Positions 38,871 through 50,676 are shown, counted from the first letter of the stretch. The stretch: DNA of 64,000 nt from Aliterella atlantica CENA595 (GCF_000952155.1 NZ_JYON01000017.1:48241-112240), one strand, 5' to 3'. Notes: generated from the sequence alone by a model not told the origin. Made by a program: numbers and translations.

Positions 38871-39437
38871 ATGTCTCCTTACAAAGCACAGTTACGCCGA
38901 CGGCTGTTACAACAGCGTCAAGCAATGTCAAAAGAAGACTGGCGGCAAAAAAGCGATCGCCTTTGCCAGCATTTAGAGCGATCGCCTTTTTTTACGGCTG
39001 CCAAAACTGTCTTAGCTTATTTTAGTTTTCGCCAAGAACCTGACCTAAGTCCTTTATTTACAACCGCACGTCAGTGGGGATTTTCTCGCTGCGTTGGCGA
39101 TGTTTTGGTTTGGCATAGCTGGGAATTTAACCAACCTCTGCACAAAAATGCTTATGGTATTTTTGAACCCTTGCCATCGGCTCCTATTTTGCTGCCAGAA
39201 ATGGTAGATTTAATTCTCATTCCGGCTGTTGCCTGCGACGAGCGCGGCTATCGTTTGGGTTATGGCGGGGGTTATTACGATCGCTTGCTTGCTTCGCCGC
39301 AATGGGCAACCAAGCCAACTATAGGAATTGTCTTTAATGAGGCTTTTTTACCTTGTTTGCCTGTCGAGTTATGGGATAAACAGTTATTAGGAGTTTGTAC
39401 GGAATTTGGTTTTAAAACTTTGCAAAAAAAGCTTTGA
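38871..39437 (+). CDS. 5-formyltetrahydrofolate cyclo-ligase
   Basis: 188 residues, typical length. Conserved blocks are KAQLRRRLLQQRQAM at the start, VLAYFSFRQEPDL in the middle and the ATP/substrate motif GYRLGYGGGYYDRLL. It turns 5-formyl-THF into methenyl-THF with ATP. It follows the fucose synthase by 56 bases on the same strand but has no link to sugars. Confidence 0.92.
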   Translation: MSPYKAQLRRRLLQQRQAMSKEDWRQKSDRLCQHLERSPFFTAAKTVLAYFSFRQEPDLSPLFTTARQWGFSRCVGDVLVWHSWEFNQPLHKNAYGIFEPLPSAPILLPEMVDLILIPAVACDERGYRLGYGGGYYDRLLASPQWATKPTIGIVFNEAFLPCLPVELWDKQLLGVCTEFGFKTLQKKL

Positions 39438-39655
39438 TTTTTATCGATTGCCGCGCAACGGACGATTGTCCGCTGCGCTCCAACCACATACTTTTAACAA
39501 GCATTTGGTTAGACCAATACAATTACTATAGTATGACATTGTTATTACATAAGTCAAGCATATTTACATTAGTAAATAATTGATTTTCAGATAAGAACAA
39601 AAGCATTTTGAGATGAGTTTGCGTGTAAGTTAAACGAAGTATAGTTGAGGTCAAA

Positions 39656-40525
39656 ATGGCAGTAGAAAGTAAAAAACTTGAGTTAATAAGCCACAAACAA
39701 AAAATTAATAGATGGGGAAACTTGTGGATGTATGGATTATTATTAGCGATCGCGCTGATAATGTTATTTCCGCTGCTATGGCTAATAAGTACATCGTTAA
39801 AATCGCCAGCAGAAAATATATTTCAATTTCCGCCGCAGTTGTTGCCAAGTCAGCCTACATTGGCTAATTACGTGCGCGTGTGGCAAACTAATCCATTTGG
39901 GAGGTACTTATTTAACTCAACAGCGATCGCCCTATTAACAGTAGGATTAAACTTGCTATTTTGTGCCTTAGCAGCATACCCATTAGCGCGGTTAAACTTT
40001 CGAGGTAGGGAAGTAATTTTCAGCCTAATTGTGGCGACAATTATGATCCCCTTTCAAATCGTCATGATTCCCTTATATATCCTCACAGTAAAGCTCAACA
40101 TTACAAACACTTACATCGGCATTATTTTTCCGGCAATTGCATCGGCATTCGGCATATTTTTACTACGTCAAGCATTTGCATCTGTACCCAAAGAAATGGA
40201 AGAAGCAGCGCGTATGGATGGGTGTTCTGAATTAGGTTTGTGGTGGTTTATTATGCTGCCAGCTATTCAACCTGCTTTAATGACACTAGCAATATTTGTA
40301 TTTATTGGTTCTTGGAGCGATTTTTTGTGGCCCTTAATAGTATTAAATCGCCCAGATTTATACACCTTACCCTTGGGAGTTGCTAACTTAGCGGGGACTT
40401 TTTCTCTAGATTGGCGGTTGATTGCCGCAGGATCGGTAATTTCCATAGCCCCAGTATTAATAATGTTCCTATTTTTACAGCGATACATAGTACCTACAGA
40501 TGCAGGTAGCGGCGTAAAAGGATAA
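39656..40525 (+). CDS. Sugar ABC transporter permease (MalG/UgpE-like), unpartnered
   Basis: 289 residues with about six membrane helices and the EAA loop EEAARMDGCSELGLWWFIMLP that contacts the ATPase. It fits the MalG-type carbohydrate ABC permeases of CUT1 systems. No MalF-type permease, binding protein or ATPase is next to it, so it must work with subunits encoded elsewhere, or be a remnant. It lies 95 bases upstream of crtP on the same strand. Confidence 0.88.
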   Translation: MAVESKKLELISHKQKINRWGNLWMYGLLLAIALIMLFPLLWLISTSLKSPAENIFQFPPQLLPSQPTLANYVRVWQTNPFGRYLFNSTAIALLTVGLNLLFCALAAYPLARLNFRGREVIFSLIVATIMIPFQIVMIPLYILTVKLNITNTYIGIIFPAIASAFGIFLLRQAFASVPKEMEEAARMDGCSELGLWWFIMLPAIQPALMTLAIFVFIGSWSDFLWPLIVLNRPDLYTLPLGVANLAGTFSLDWRLIAAGSVISIAPVLIMFLFLQRYIVPTDAGSGVKG

Positions 40526-40620
40526 ACGAAGATATTTATCGATAAAATAACGAACTGTAACAGAATGCAAAGTATAATGAGACCGAGAAACACTTATAAA
40601 ATCTAAAAACAAACTTATAG

Positions 40621-42973
<2,353 letters not shown>

Positions 42974-42975
42974 TT

Positions 42976-43143
42976 CAGTGACCAGTGACCAGTAACCAGT
43001 AACCAGGTAGAAGAGGAAGCGGAAAATACTCTAGTCTAAGTAGCTGATAATTAATGACTGTTGCTGATGAAACAGTTAATCTCTCAGACAATTAACAGTA
43101 ACTAGGTGCTGTTTCTTAACTGGTCACTGGTCACTGGTCACTG
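42976..43143. repeat. Inverted pair of ACCAGTG arrays after crtB
   Basis: An ACCAGTG/ACCAGTA array (42976-43006) and the inverse-complement ACTGGTC array (43119-43143) face each other around 112 bases. The arms could pair over about 25 bases and form a large stem at the 3-prime end of the crtPB message, upstream of tRNA-Ser. Confidence 0.65.
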
Positions 43144-43201
43144 TTAAACTGCCCCTTGCATCTTCCTCAAAAACCTGTTAGAGTGATTATTGCCTTAGAC
43201 T

Positions 43202-43293
43202 GGAGAGGTGGCTGAGTGGTCGAAAGCGACAGATTGCTAATCTGTTGTACGGCAGGTAACTCCGTACCGAGGGTTCGAATCCCTCCTTCTCCG
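43202..43293 (+). tRNA. tRNA-Ser(GCU)
   Basis: A 92-base type II tRNA. The acceptor stem is GGAGAGG/CUUCUCC with discriminator G, the D-arm includes GGCTGAGTGGTCGAAAGC, the anticodon loop is in AGATTGCTAATCT (anticodon GCU), there is a long variable arm (TACGGCAGGTAACTCCGTA) and the T-loop is GGGTTCGAATCCC. CCA is not encoded. Confidence 0.96.
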
Positions 43294-43361
43294 TTTTATT
43301 AACATTTTTGGCGGCTCTAGTTGAGAATCCCGTTCGTTGACACAAGTGTGCAAATGAATTT

Positions 43362-43488
43362 AGGGATAAATCAGCCAAGAGTCGGAGATATGTATGTCTA
43401 AACGTAATGTAGCGATCGCTTTTAGCTGCGGGTTGCCAAGCGAAAACGAATATTGGTAGCAAAGAAGCTAACATTAGTCCAGCCACTA
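43362..43488 (+). pseudogene. Decayed 5-prime duplicate of the adjacent binding-protein gene
   Basis: From 43362 the sequence tracks the start of the gene at 43562: the leader GATAAATCAGC, then GAGATATGTATGTCTAAACG and TAATGTAGCGATCGCT match it with few changes, and after a deletion of about 16 bases GCTGCGGGTTGCCAAGC matches again. The deletion shifts the frame inside the signal peptide, and the frame ends at a TAG (43456-43458) after 21 codons. Weaker similarity continues to about 43488 (GAAGCTAACATTAGTCC versus GAAACTAGCAATAGTCC). Nothing of the remaining 1.2 kb is left. Confidence 0.8.
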
Positions 43489-43561
43489 TGGTTTAAAATC
43501 TAGGTCATTTACAAAATCTTGTAAATGAAGATGATAAATCAGCGAGGAGTTCGAGATATAT

Positions 43562-44863
43562 ATGTCTAAACTTAATGTAGCGATCGCTATAGCAGTAGCG
43601 ACATTTTTGGCTGCGGGTTGCCAAGCCAATACTCAAACTGGAGAAACTAGCAATAGTCCTGGAACTTCTGCCACGCCAGCAGGCAATACTAATAGTAGCG
43701 GACTCAAAATTGGTTCCTTATTGCCGCTAACTGGTGACTTGTCTACTATTGGGCAACAAATGGCAAGTGCGGTTCCTTTATTAGTAGAAAAAGTTAATGC
43801 GTGCGGTGGGGTTAATGGCGAGAATATAAGCTATATCTCTCAAGACGATCAAACCGACCCAGTAGCAGGCACTAGCGCGATGACGAAGCTATCTGAAGTT
43901 GATAATGTTGCTGGGGTAGTTGGTTCCTATGCAAGTAGCGTTTCTAGCGCTGCTGTCGGCATAGCTGCTCGCAACAAAGTTATGCTAGTTTCTCCTGGTA
44001 GCACTAGCCCAGTATTTACCGAACGAGCTAAAAAAGGTGAATTTAATGGTTATTGGGCGCGGACTGCTCCTCCAGATACTTATCAAGCACTTGCCTTAGC
44101 TCAACTCGCTAATGAAAAAGGTTTTAAACGAGTTTCGACTGTAGTCATCAACAATGATTACGGAGTTGGGTTTGAAAGAGCATTTGTCAGTGCTTTCAAA
44201 AAATTGGGAGGAACAGTAGTTAACGAAGCCAACCCTACTCGTTACGACCCTAAAGCAACTACATTTGACACTGAAGCTGCTGCTGCTTTTGCCAATAAAC
44301 CAGATGCAGTAGTGGCAGTGCTATATGAAGAAACAGGCAGTTTGCTCCTCAAATCTGCTTACCAACAAGGCGTAAGCCAAGGCGTGCAAGTGATGCTCAC
44401 CGATGGCGTGAAGTCTGTGAACTTTCCGCCCAAGGTAGGTAAAGCTAATGATGGTAAGTTTATCGTCTCTGGGGCGATCGGTACAGTACCAGGCGCAGAC
44501 GGTAAAGCTCTAAAAACACTAACTACGCTATGGCAGGATACAAAAAAGCAGCCCCCAGGAGAATATGTACCGCAAACTTGGGATGCAGCGGCACTTTTGA
44601 CCTTAGCAGCCCAATCTGCTAAAGCAAATACAGGCGAAGGTGTCCAAAGCAAAATTCGTGAAGTTGCCAATGCTCCAGGCACAGAAGTCAGCGATGTTTG
44701 TCAAGGTCTGAAACTGCTACGCGAGGGTCAAGATATCAACTACCAGGGAGCTAGTGGCAACGTAGATATCGATGCCAACGGAGATGTCGTAGGAGTTTAC
44801 GATGTCTGGACGGTAACAAACGACGGCAAATTGGATGTTACAGGTCAAGTCAGTCCCAAGTAG
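43562..44863 (+). CDS. ABC transporter substrate-binding lipoprotein (branched-chain amino acid / amide type)
   Basis: 433 residues. A lipobox LAAGCQ (Cys about 20) marks it as a lipoprotein, followed by a Thr/Ser/Asn-rich linker. The body is a type-1 periplasmic binding fold: LKIGSLLPLTGDLSTIGQQM, then GVVGSYASSVSSAA, VVINNDYGVGFERAF and KPDAVVAVLYEETGSLLL. The family includes LivJ/LivK and UrtA; ligand not known. No permease or ATPase is nearby, so it is an orphan component. The stop codon lies in the palindrome that follows. Confidence 0.88.
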   Translation: MSKLNVAIAIAVATFLAAGCQANTQTGETSNSPGTSATPAGNTNSSGLKIGSLLPLTGDLSTIGQQMASAVPLLVEKVNACGGVNGENISYISQDDQTDPVAGTSAMTKLSEVDNVAGVVGSYASSVSSAAVGIAARNKVMLVSPGSTSPVFTERAKKGEFNGYWARTAPPDTYQALALAQLANEKGFKRVSTVVINNDYGVGFERAFVSAFKKLGGTVVNEANPTRYDPKATTFDTEAAAAFANKPDAVVAVLYEETGSLLLKSAYQQGVSQGVQVMLTDGVKSVNFPPKVGKANDGKFIVSGAIGTVPGADGKALKTLTTLWQDTKKQPPGEYVPQTWDAAALLTLAAQSAKANTGEGVQSKIREVANAPGTEVSDVCQGLKLLREGQDINYQGASGNVDIDANGDVVGVYDVWTVTNDGKLDVTGQVSPK

Positions 44864-44890
44864 AGACGTAGCAGTGCTACGTCTAAAAAT
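44861..44890 (+). terminator. AGACGTAGCA palindrome containing the gene's stop codon
   Basis: The stem AGACGTAGCA (44864-44873) pairs with TGCTACGTCT (44875-44884) and is followed by AAAAAT. The stop codon TAG (44861-44863) is the first part of the GTAGAGACGTAGCA repeat unit. The unit is otherwise identical to that at 1346-1374. Confidence 0.65.
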
Positions 44891-44970
44891 AGCCGGATAG
44901 CAGGAAAAACTTTCGTAAGTAGGGGGAGGCAGGGAAAGATCCCCCTGCCCCCTTGTCCCCCTATCCCTTC

Positions 44971-45855
44971 CTACAGCCCTAGTCCGCTAAAGTTATAGCC
45001 GACTCCAATAGCTAAACCGACATCAGTCTCATCGGCAATACCTACGTTGACAGCCGCATTAGCTGTAAATTGGCTATTTAAAGGTACATCTATACCACCA
45101 GTTAATAGCAAGCCAATATTATCGTTATCACCTGTAGCGATAGAGACACCCGCGCCGACGTAAGGCGCTAGCGGTAAGACTTCTTCTAGAGCTTCTGCTT
45201 GACGAATAGAAAAGTCGTAAGTCAAAGGAATCAAAAATGTAGCATCATTGCCTAAAACAACAGAAGGACGTACTGCGATATTGCGAGTAAGTCCAATTTT
45301 ACTAATAATTGTAAAATTGCCATCGCCTAATGCTGTATCGCCGCTCAAACCAATATTACCGCCGATACCGATATAGCTAGAGCCGCCACGAGTCGCTCTA
45401 CCAGGATCTACAGGAAGTTGAGCTACTTCTGAATCGTTATTTTGGGCAACAGTGCGATCGCTTGGAGGAACTGTAGGCGCGATCGCACTGAGACTACGAG
45501 CAGAGGTTTCTGTAGTACCAGGATGAGGCGCTACATTTGCTGCTGAATTATTTACATCAGTTGGTACAGAAGCAACGAGGGTAGAAGGCAATCGCTTCTC
45601 TGCTGTAACTTGAGTATCAGGCGCAGGGGCGATCGCTATTTGCTGGGGAGCATTCAAAAAAGCATCTGCAGATGTTGGCGTACTAGAGCGCGAATACTCA
45701 GCAATCTCATCAGCTAACTGAGACGATGCTTCTACATTGCTGCTATTGTCTGGCATTTCAGCTTGAGCAGACAATTGCGCGTTCATAATAACAATGCTAG
45801 TTAAAGCCGTTACACTCAATCCCAATCCCATCCATCGCCAGAAGACGTTTTTCAT
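44971..45855 (-). CDS. Exported beta-barrel-like protein, paralogue of 5194-5700
   Basis: 294 residues from the ATG at 45855, with GAGGAG five bases upstream; an in-frame GTG two codons earlier is rejected. A signal peptide (about 1-35, ending SAQAEMP) is followed by a low-complexity Ala/Ser/Thr/Pro linker (about 36-150) and a Gly-rich beta domain (about 155-294) with YIGIGGNIGLSGDTALGDG and YVGAGVSIATGD motifs. That domain matches the protein at 5194-5700 in layout. An outer-membrane barrel or surface protein is likely; function unknown. Confidence 0.65.
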   Translation of the reverse strand: MKNVFWRWMGLGLSVTALTSIVIMNAQLSAQAEMPDNSSNVEASSQLADEIAEYSRSSTPTSADAFLNAPQQIAIAPAPDTQVTAEKRLPSTLVASVPTDVNNSAANVAPHPGTTETSARSLSAIAPTVPPSDRTVAQNNDSEVAQLPVDPGRATRGGSSYIGIGGNIGLSGDTALGDGNFTIISKIGLTRNIAVRPSVVLGNDATFLIPLTYDFSIRQAEALEEVLPLAPYVGAGVSIATGDNDNIGLLLTGGIDVPLNSQFTANAAVNVGIADETDVGLAIGVGYNFSGLGL

Positions 45856-45982
45856 ATCCACTCCTCATGCACTTATAGCTAAAAAACGCAAGCTGTGTTT
45901 TATAGTGACTTTCGTCAGTATTTAACGAATAACACAGCTAATCGCTCCTTACATCGCTATTTCGGCAGATTCGATCCCCCTG

Positions 45983-46030
45983 TAGTCCCCCTTGTCTCCT
46001 TGTCTCCTTGTCTCCTTGTCCCCTTATCTC
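45983..46030. repeat. GGGGACAAGG-type repeat near ppk end
   Basis: The pyrimidine-rich inverse CTCCTTGTCTCCTTGTCTCC recurs between 45983 and 46030, just beyond the ppk stop at 46038. A shorter array of the same family lies at 44922-44968 after the barrel-like gene's stop. Confidence 0.75.
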
Positions 46031-46037
46031 TTCTTAA

Positions 46038-48212
46038 TCAACTCAAGCCAGCCGACTGTAGTGCCATTTCCATAAAAATTGTTTGCGAATTAGTTTGAGG
46101 GCAAGCAACTATAGCATCTTCTCGCTCTGATATATCCGATCGCTTTTGATAACTACCATCTGAGCGCAATTCCCACGCCTGACATTTATCTGCCAACGCA
46201 ATACCCAAAATTTCTTCTAGATCGCAAGCTAAATCTGGATCTCGAACAGGAGTAATCGCTTCAACTCGGCGATCTAGATTGCGCGGCATCCAGTCAGCAC
46301 TACCAATAAAAATTTCTTTTTGCCCTTGATTGTGGAAGTAGTAAATGCGGGAGTGTTCCAAAAAGCGCCCGATAATACTGATAACGCGGATATTTTCGCT
46401 GATATCTTTAATTCCCGGACGCAAACAGCACATACCGCGTACGATTAGGTCTATTTGTACCCCAGCACGAGAAGCTTCATACAAGGCAGCAATAATTTGC
46501 GGATCGACCAAAGAATTCATTTTGGCAACAATTCGACCTGGAAGATTATTTTGGCAATGCTCGATCTCGCGGTGGATCAAAGCCAAAGTGCGATCGCGCA
46601 TATTTACAGGCGCAACCAATAATTGCCGATAAGAGCGCTGCCTGGAATAACCAGTCAGGTAATTAAACAAATCCGTCAAATCTGCTGCCAAATCCTCCCG
46701 ACAGCTAAATAAGCCCAAATCCGTGTAAATCCGCGCAGTTTTGGGGTTGTAGTTACCCGTACCAATATGCACGTAGCGATTAATGCGATCGCCTTCTTGA
46801 CGTACTACCATGACAATTTTGGAGTGAGTTTTTAGCCCTGTTAGCCCGTAGACTACATGAACTCCCACCCTTTCCAAACGCCGCGCCCAGTAAATATTAT
46901 TTTCCTCATCAAACCGAGCTTTTAACTCTACCAATACAGCTACTTGCTTGCCATTTTCCGCCGCTGCAATCAAAGCATTAACAATCGGTGAATCTCCAGA
47001 AGTGCGATACAGCGTCATTTTAATTGCTAGGACATCAGGATCGTGCGCCGCCGTATTAATAAAGCGCAGCACTGTTGAGGAAAAAGAGTGATAGGGATGA
47101 TGCACCAACAAATCTTGTTCGCGAATTACAGCAAAAAAATCTTTGCTACCTTCTGGTTCCGCCACACTAGATGCAGCGAGCTTTTGCAGGCGAGTTGGCA
47201 CAACTGATTTCCAAGGTTTGTCTTTCAATTCTGGCATTGGTAGACTCATAAAAGACATTAAGCTACCTAAACCAAGCAACCCGTCTACCTGATAAACTTC
47301 GCGATCGCTTAAATCCAATTCTCGCATTAACCGTAGGCGCAATGGTTCGGGAATGTGCGACTGAATTTCTAATCTCACTGTAGAACCACCTACGCGCCGC
47401 TTGCGAAGTTCTTGTTCGATTGCTTCTAATAAATCATCAGCTTCATCCTCTTCTAGTTCCAAAGCACTATCGCGGGTGATGCGAAAAGGATAATACTCTT
47501 GAATATTCATGCCAGGAAATAGCGATTCGAGATTATGAGCGATCGTTTGTTCTAATGGTACGCCCGTCCACTTAGCCGCTTCTCCTTTGGGGGTATAACA
47601 CAACTCTTCTGGCAATGGTAAAAATCGCGGCAATACATTCGGAACTTTGACTCTAGCAAATAGTTCTTCTTCTGTTTCTGGGTTTTTGACGACTACAGCA
47701 AGATTTAAGCTGAGGTTAGAAATATGCGGAAACGGATGCCCAGGATCGACTGCTAAAGGAGTTAAAACTGGAAAAATTTGTTCTTCAAAATAAGTTTGTA
47801 AATAAGTTCGTTGCTCTTGAGTTAAATCGATATAGTCAAGAATATGAATACCTTCTTGAGCAAGCAATGGTCTAATTATCTTTTCAAAATGATCGTGTTG
47901 CTTGGCAACTAAAGGGCGCAAGCGTTGGCTAATTTCATCTAACTGTTGTTCTGCTGTTAAACCATCAGGACTAAGTTTGCTTACATTTGCTTCTACTTGT
48001 TCGTACAAAGCAGCTGCGCGCACCATGAAAAATTCATCTAAATTTGAGCTAAAAATTGCCAAAAATTTTAGTCTTTCTAACAGTGGCGAGTTTTCATTGC
48101 AAGCTTCATGTAATACTCTATTATTAAATTCTAACCAGCTTAACTCGCGGTTGAAATAATATTGAGGATCGCTAAGGTTAATTTCTGTATTTGCTTTTTT
48201 CGCTCTAGGCAT
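46038..48212 (-). CDS. ppk1: Polyphosphate kinase
   Basis: 724 residues, the normal PPK1 length. N-terminal YFNRELSWLEFNNRVLHEA, the catalytic His segment KTHSKIVMVVRQEGD, RYVHIGTGNYNPKTARIYTDLGL and the C-terminal EHSRIYYFHNQGQKEIF are all conserved. It builds polyphosphate from ATP reversibly, storing phosphate and energy. A small helical gene precedes it. Confidence 0.97.
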   Translation of the reverse strand: MPRAKKANTEINLSDPQYYFNRELSWLEFNNRVLHEACNENSPLLERLKFLAIFSSNLDEFFMVRAAALYEQVEANVSKLSPDGLTAEQQLDEISQRLRPLVAKQHDHFEKIIRPLLAQEGIHILDYIDLTQEQRTYLQTYFEEQIFPVLTPLAVDPGHPFPHISNLSLNLAVVVKNPETEEELFARVKVPNVLPRFLPLPEELCYTPKGEAAKWTGVPLEQTIAHNLESLFPGMNIQEYYPFRITRDSALELEEDEADDLLEAIEQELRKRRVGGSTVRLEIQSHIPEPLRLRLMRELDLSDREVYQVDGLLGLGSLMSFMSLPMPELKDKPWKSVVPTRLQKLAASSVAEPEGSKDFFAVIREQDLLVHHPYHSFSSTVLRFINTAAHDPDVLAIKMTLYRTSGDSPIVNALIAAAENGKQVAVLVELKARFDEENNIYWARRLERVGVHVVYGLTGLKTHSKIVMVVRQEGDRINRYVHIGTGNYNPKTARIYTDLGLFSCREDLAADLTDLFNYLTGYSRQRSYRQLLVAPVNMRDRTLALIHREIEHCQNNLPGRIVAKMNSLVDPQIIAALYEASRAGVQIDLIVRGMCCLRPGIKDISENIRVISIIGRFLEHSRIYYFHNQGQKEIFIGSADWMPRNLDRRVEAITPVRDPDLACDLEEILGIALADKCQAWELRSDGSYQKRSDISEREDAIVACPQTNSQTIFMEMALQSAGLS

Positions 48213-48277
48213 AAGTTTATTTGCTTGTAATTGGCAAAAATATGTTGCTCAAGTAAAAAATTGAAACTAGATAGATA

Positions 48278-48499
48278 TTATAAATTTGGAGTGCCAAATA
48301 CTTCTTCTTCCTGACCTACCCACCATTCGCCTAAATTCATTAAATCTTGGTGAATTTCTGCTAATTCTCTAGAATACTCATCAGCAGAAATATTGGCTTG
48401 ACGTTCTTGCAGTTTTTTTAACCTTAATTGTACTAATAGCCAAGGTTTAGAAATGCTATCAGTTGCTTCAATGTACTGCGCTAATTCTTTACTGTTCAT
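48278..48499 (-). CDS. Small helical hypothetical protein
   Basis: 73 residues, soluble, all helical, with Arg/Lys/Leu-rich helix QLRLKKLQERQANI and an acidic end WWVGQEEEVFGTPNL. No known motif. It lies 66 bases upstream of ppk on the same strand, so co-transcription is possible. The uninterrupted frame and compact composition suggest a real gene. Confidence 0.55.
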   Translation of the reverse strand: MNSKELAQYIEATDSISKPWLLVQLRLKKLQERQANISADEYSRELAEIHQDLMNLGEWWVGQEEEVFGTPNL

Positions 48500-48626
48500 T
48501 AATTTGTATAGTAATGGTTGTGAAGCGATCGCTCTAATTTTCCAAGAATATTAGCAACAATTGATTCTGCCTCAAGAGTTAATTTGCTGCAAATGGCAAT
48601 AAATAGCGATCGCATCCTACCTCATG

Positions 48627-49964
48627 CTAGCTATTCTTGAGTACGCGCCACACTATTTGAGGCGAAAAAAGTGCTAAGGGCGATTTGAGTTGCTGCGTTA
48701 CTTCCAAAAGTGCAGTTGCAACAGTAGAGTCTGCAGTTGTTAATTCCAGCATTCGTTCTGCATAAGCTGCAAACAATCCACCCGATTGAGTGGGTTTGCT
48801 ATCACCTTTAGTTGTAGGAAAACGAGAGTCTTGCGACGTTGCTACATTCCAGGAAAGAGAATTACTTTGCGCTAACTTTTTTTGAAAGCGTGACGATATA
48901 AAACTTTGATTGCGCTGCCTAGCTAGCCAATCACTCAGTACCATAGCAGCTTTGGCGCTAACCGTCATTCCTTGTCCGTACACAGGACACAAGGCGCAAA
49001 CTGCATCGCCTAAAGTAACAAAACCTTGAGGTAGTACGATTTGTTCGTAATGACGCAGCCTGTTAGCAGTAGTGCGATGAGCATATATAGGCGATATTGG
49101 TTCGGCTTCTTTGATTGCTTGATAGAATTCCATACTAGGCAAAGTACGAGCAAAGTCTAAAAAGCCATCATTATCTAATGGGGGAAAATTACCTCCATAA
49201 CCGCCAAGGGTAGCTATCCACTCTCCACCCTCAATTTTGGCTAAATATCCCAACCTCGTACCATCAGGAGGCGATTGAGAAATTAGCATTACTTTCCAAT
49301 CTGTTCGATCGCTAGCAGGTACGCGATAGCGGCGAGTTGCATATCCTAATAAGGGATTGACAACGGTTTCTGGTGGCGGCGTAAACCCTAAATTTTGTAA
49401 CCAATTTGGGGCTTGAGAGCGACGACCGCTAGCATCTACTACTAGAGAGGCTGCAAGTTCGCTGTAACTTGAATCGACAAGCGATCGCGATCGCACTCCA
49501 GTAATATATTTACCGCTATGATGCAATACAAGTCCCGTGACGCGCTGCTGCTGGTGAAACTGCACGTTAGCAATCTTAGCTAGTTCTTGCCTAATTCCCC
49601 ACTCTAATAGCGGACGAGAACAAGTCAAAGAAACAATATGAGATGGAGATGGAGCGATCGCATTCCAGCTATGACGATTGAAAAGATAAAATTCTCGCGC
49701 CCAATCTATCGGTAAAGCACCAGCAGCTTTTAACCTGTCTCCAATTCCTGGAAACAGTTCGGCGATGATTCTATAACCTTTTGTTAGTAAGATATGCGGT
49801 TGAACAGATTGCGGTACGCCTCTACGCGCATCAGGTAGTTCAGGTAATGTATCTGTCTCAACGATTGTGACTGACTCGAAGTAATCCGCAAGTACGCGGG
49901 CGCTCAAAAGTCCAGCAATGCTACCACCGACAACAATGGCATGGTCATTAAGATATAAAGTCAA
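48627..49964 (-). CDS. FAD-dependent monooxygenase/oxidoreductase
   Basis: 445 residues starting at a TTG (49964), with AGGTAG upstream; no ATG precedes the FAD site. The FAD site AIVVGGSIAGLLSARVLADY carries GxGxxG-like spacing, and the second FAD motif is VTLGDAVCALCPVYGQGM (GDA). The layout fits the flavin monooxygenase/halogenase-like family, but the tryptophan halogenase WxWxIP motif is not seen. Substrate unknown. Confidence 0.82.
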   Translation of the reverse strand: MTLYLNDHAIVVGGSIAGLLSARVLADYFESVTIVETDTLPELPDARRGVPQSVQPHILLTKGYRIIAELFPGIGDRLKAAGALPIDWAREFYLFNRHSWNAIAPSPSHIVSLTCSRPLLEWGIRQELAKIANVQFHQQQRVTGLVLHHSGKYITGVRSRSLVDSSYSELAASLVVDASGRRSQAPNWLQNLGFTPPPETVVNPLLGYATRRYRVPASDRTDWKVMLISQSPPDGTRLGYLAKIEGGEWIATLGGYGGNFPPLDNDGFLDFARTLPSMEFYQAIKEAEPISPIYAHRTTANRLRHYEQIVLPQGFVTLGDAVCALCPVYGQGMTVSAKAAMVLSDWLARQRNQSFISSRFQKKLAQSNSLSWNVATSQDSRFPTTKGDSKPTQSGGLFAAYAERMLELTTADSTVATALLEVTQQLKSPLALFSPQIVWRVLKNS

Positions 49965-50061
49965 ATTTTGCTACCTAATATGCCCTCTTCGTATAGATAG
50001 CATACAAAAAACAGCCACAAGCGATCGCTCGTGACTGTTGATTGCTAATAATAACAGCTAT

Positions 50062-50676
50062 CTAACGGGTAGACATCGACAGCCTGTTGTTAATCTCATC
50101 CCAGTTAACAACATTCCACCACTGCTTGAGGTATTCAGCGCGGCGGTTTTGGTACTTGAGATAATAAGCGTGTTCCCACACATCATTGCCCATAATCGGG
50201 AAATGTCCGCCTGTAATGGGACTATCTTGATTTGGCGTACCAACAACCTCAAGTTTGCCGTCGCTAGTGCGGACTAGCCACACCCAACCACTACCAAATT
50301 GCTTGGTTCCAGTATCGTTAAACCGCGTCTTGAAGCTTTCAAAGTCGCCAAAGTTATCTTTAATCGCGTCAGCAATTGCTCCAGTGGGTTCGCCGCCAGC
50401 ATTGGGAGCCATAATTTGCCAGAACATGGTGTGGTTGACATGACCGCCACCATTATTTCGCACTGCCGAGACAATATCTTGAGGCAAACTATTGAGTTCG
50501 CGGACTAAATCTTCAGGGCTTTTGGATTGTAGTTCGGGATGCTTGTCTACGGCTGCATTCAAGTTATTGACATAAGCCTGGTGGTGCATATCGTGATGCA
50601 GTTGCATCGTCTGCGAGTCGATATAAGGATCTAGAGCGTCGTAATTGTAAGGTAAAGGCGAAAGTTCAAATGCCAT
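50062..50676 (-). CDS. sodA: Superoxide dismutase, Mn-type
   Basis: 204 residues without a signal peptide. Metal ligands appear in [11 protein letters not shown], the [10 protein letters not shown] motif and the [17 protein letters not shown] segment. The second-sphere Gln is in the C-terminal domain (TPNQDSPI) and Gly is at the N-terminal site (GGGH), which is the manganese pattern rather than the iron pattern. It detoxifies superoxide, here probably in the cytoplasm. Confidence 0.95.
   Translation of the reverse strand: MAFELSPLPYNYDALDPYIDSQTMQLHHDMHHQAYVNNLNAAVDKHPELQSKSPEDLVRELNSLPQDIVSAVRNNGGGHVNHTMFWQIMAPNAGGEPTGAIADAIKDNFGDFESFKTRFNDTGTKQFGSGWVWLVRTSDGKLEVVGTPNQDSPITGGHFPIMGNDVWEHAYYLKYQNRRAEYLKQWWNVVNWDEINNRLSMSTR

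Noticed and set aside
43187..43486. Minus-strand open frame of 99 codons overlapping tRNA-Ser and the pseudogene
   Set aside because: It covers a tRNA and a decayed duplicate on the other strand and has no ribosome site; it is a shadow.
45895..46098. Plus-strand frame between the barrel-like gene and ppk
   Set aside because: Most of it translates the TGTCTCC repeat array and it overlaps the ppk end.
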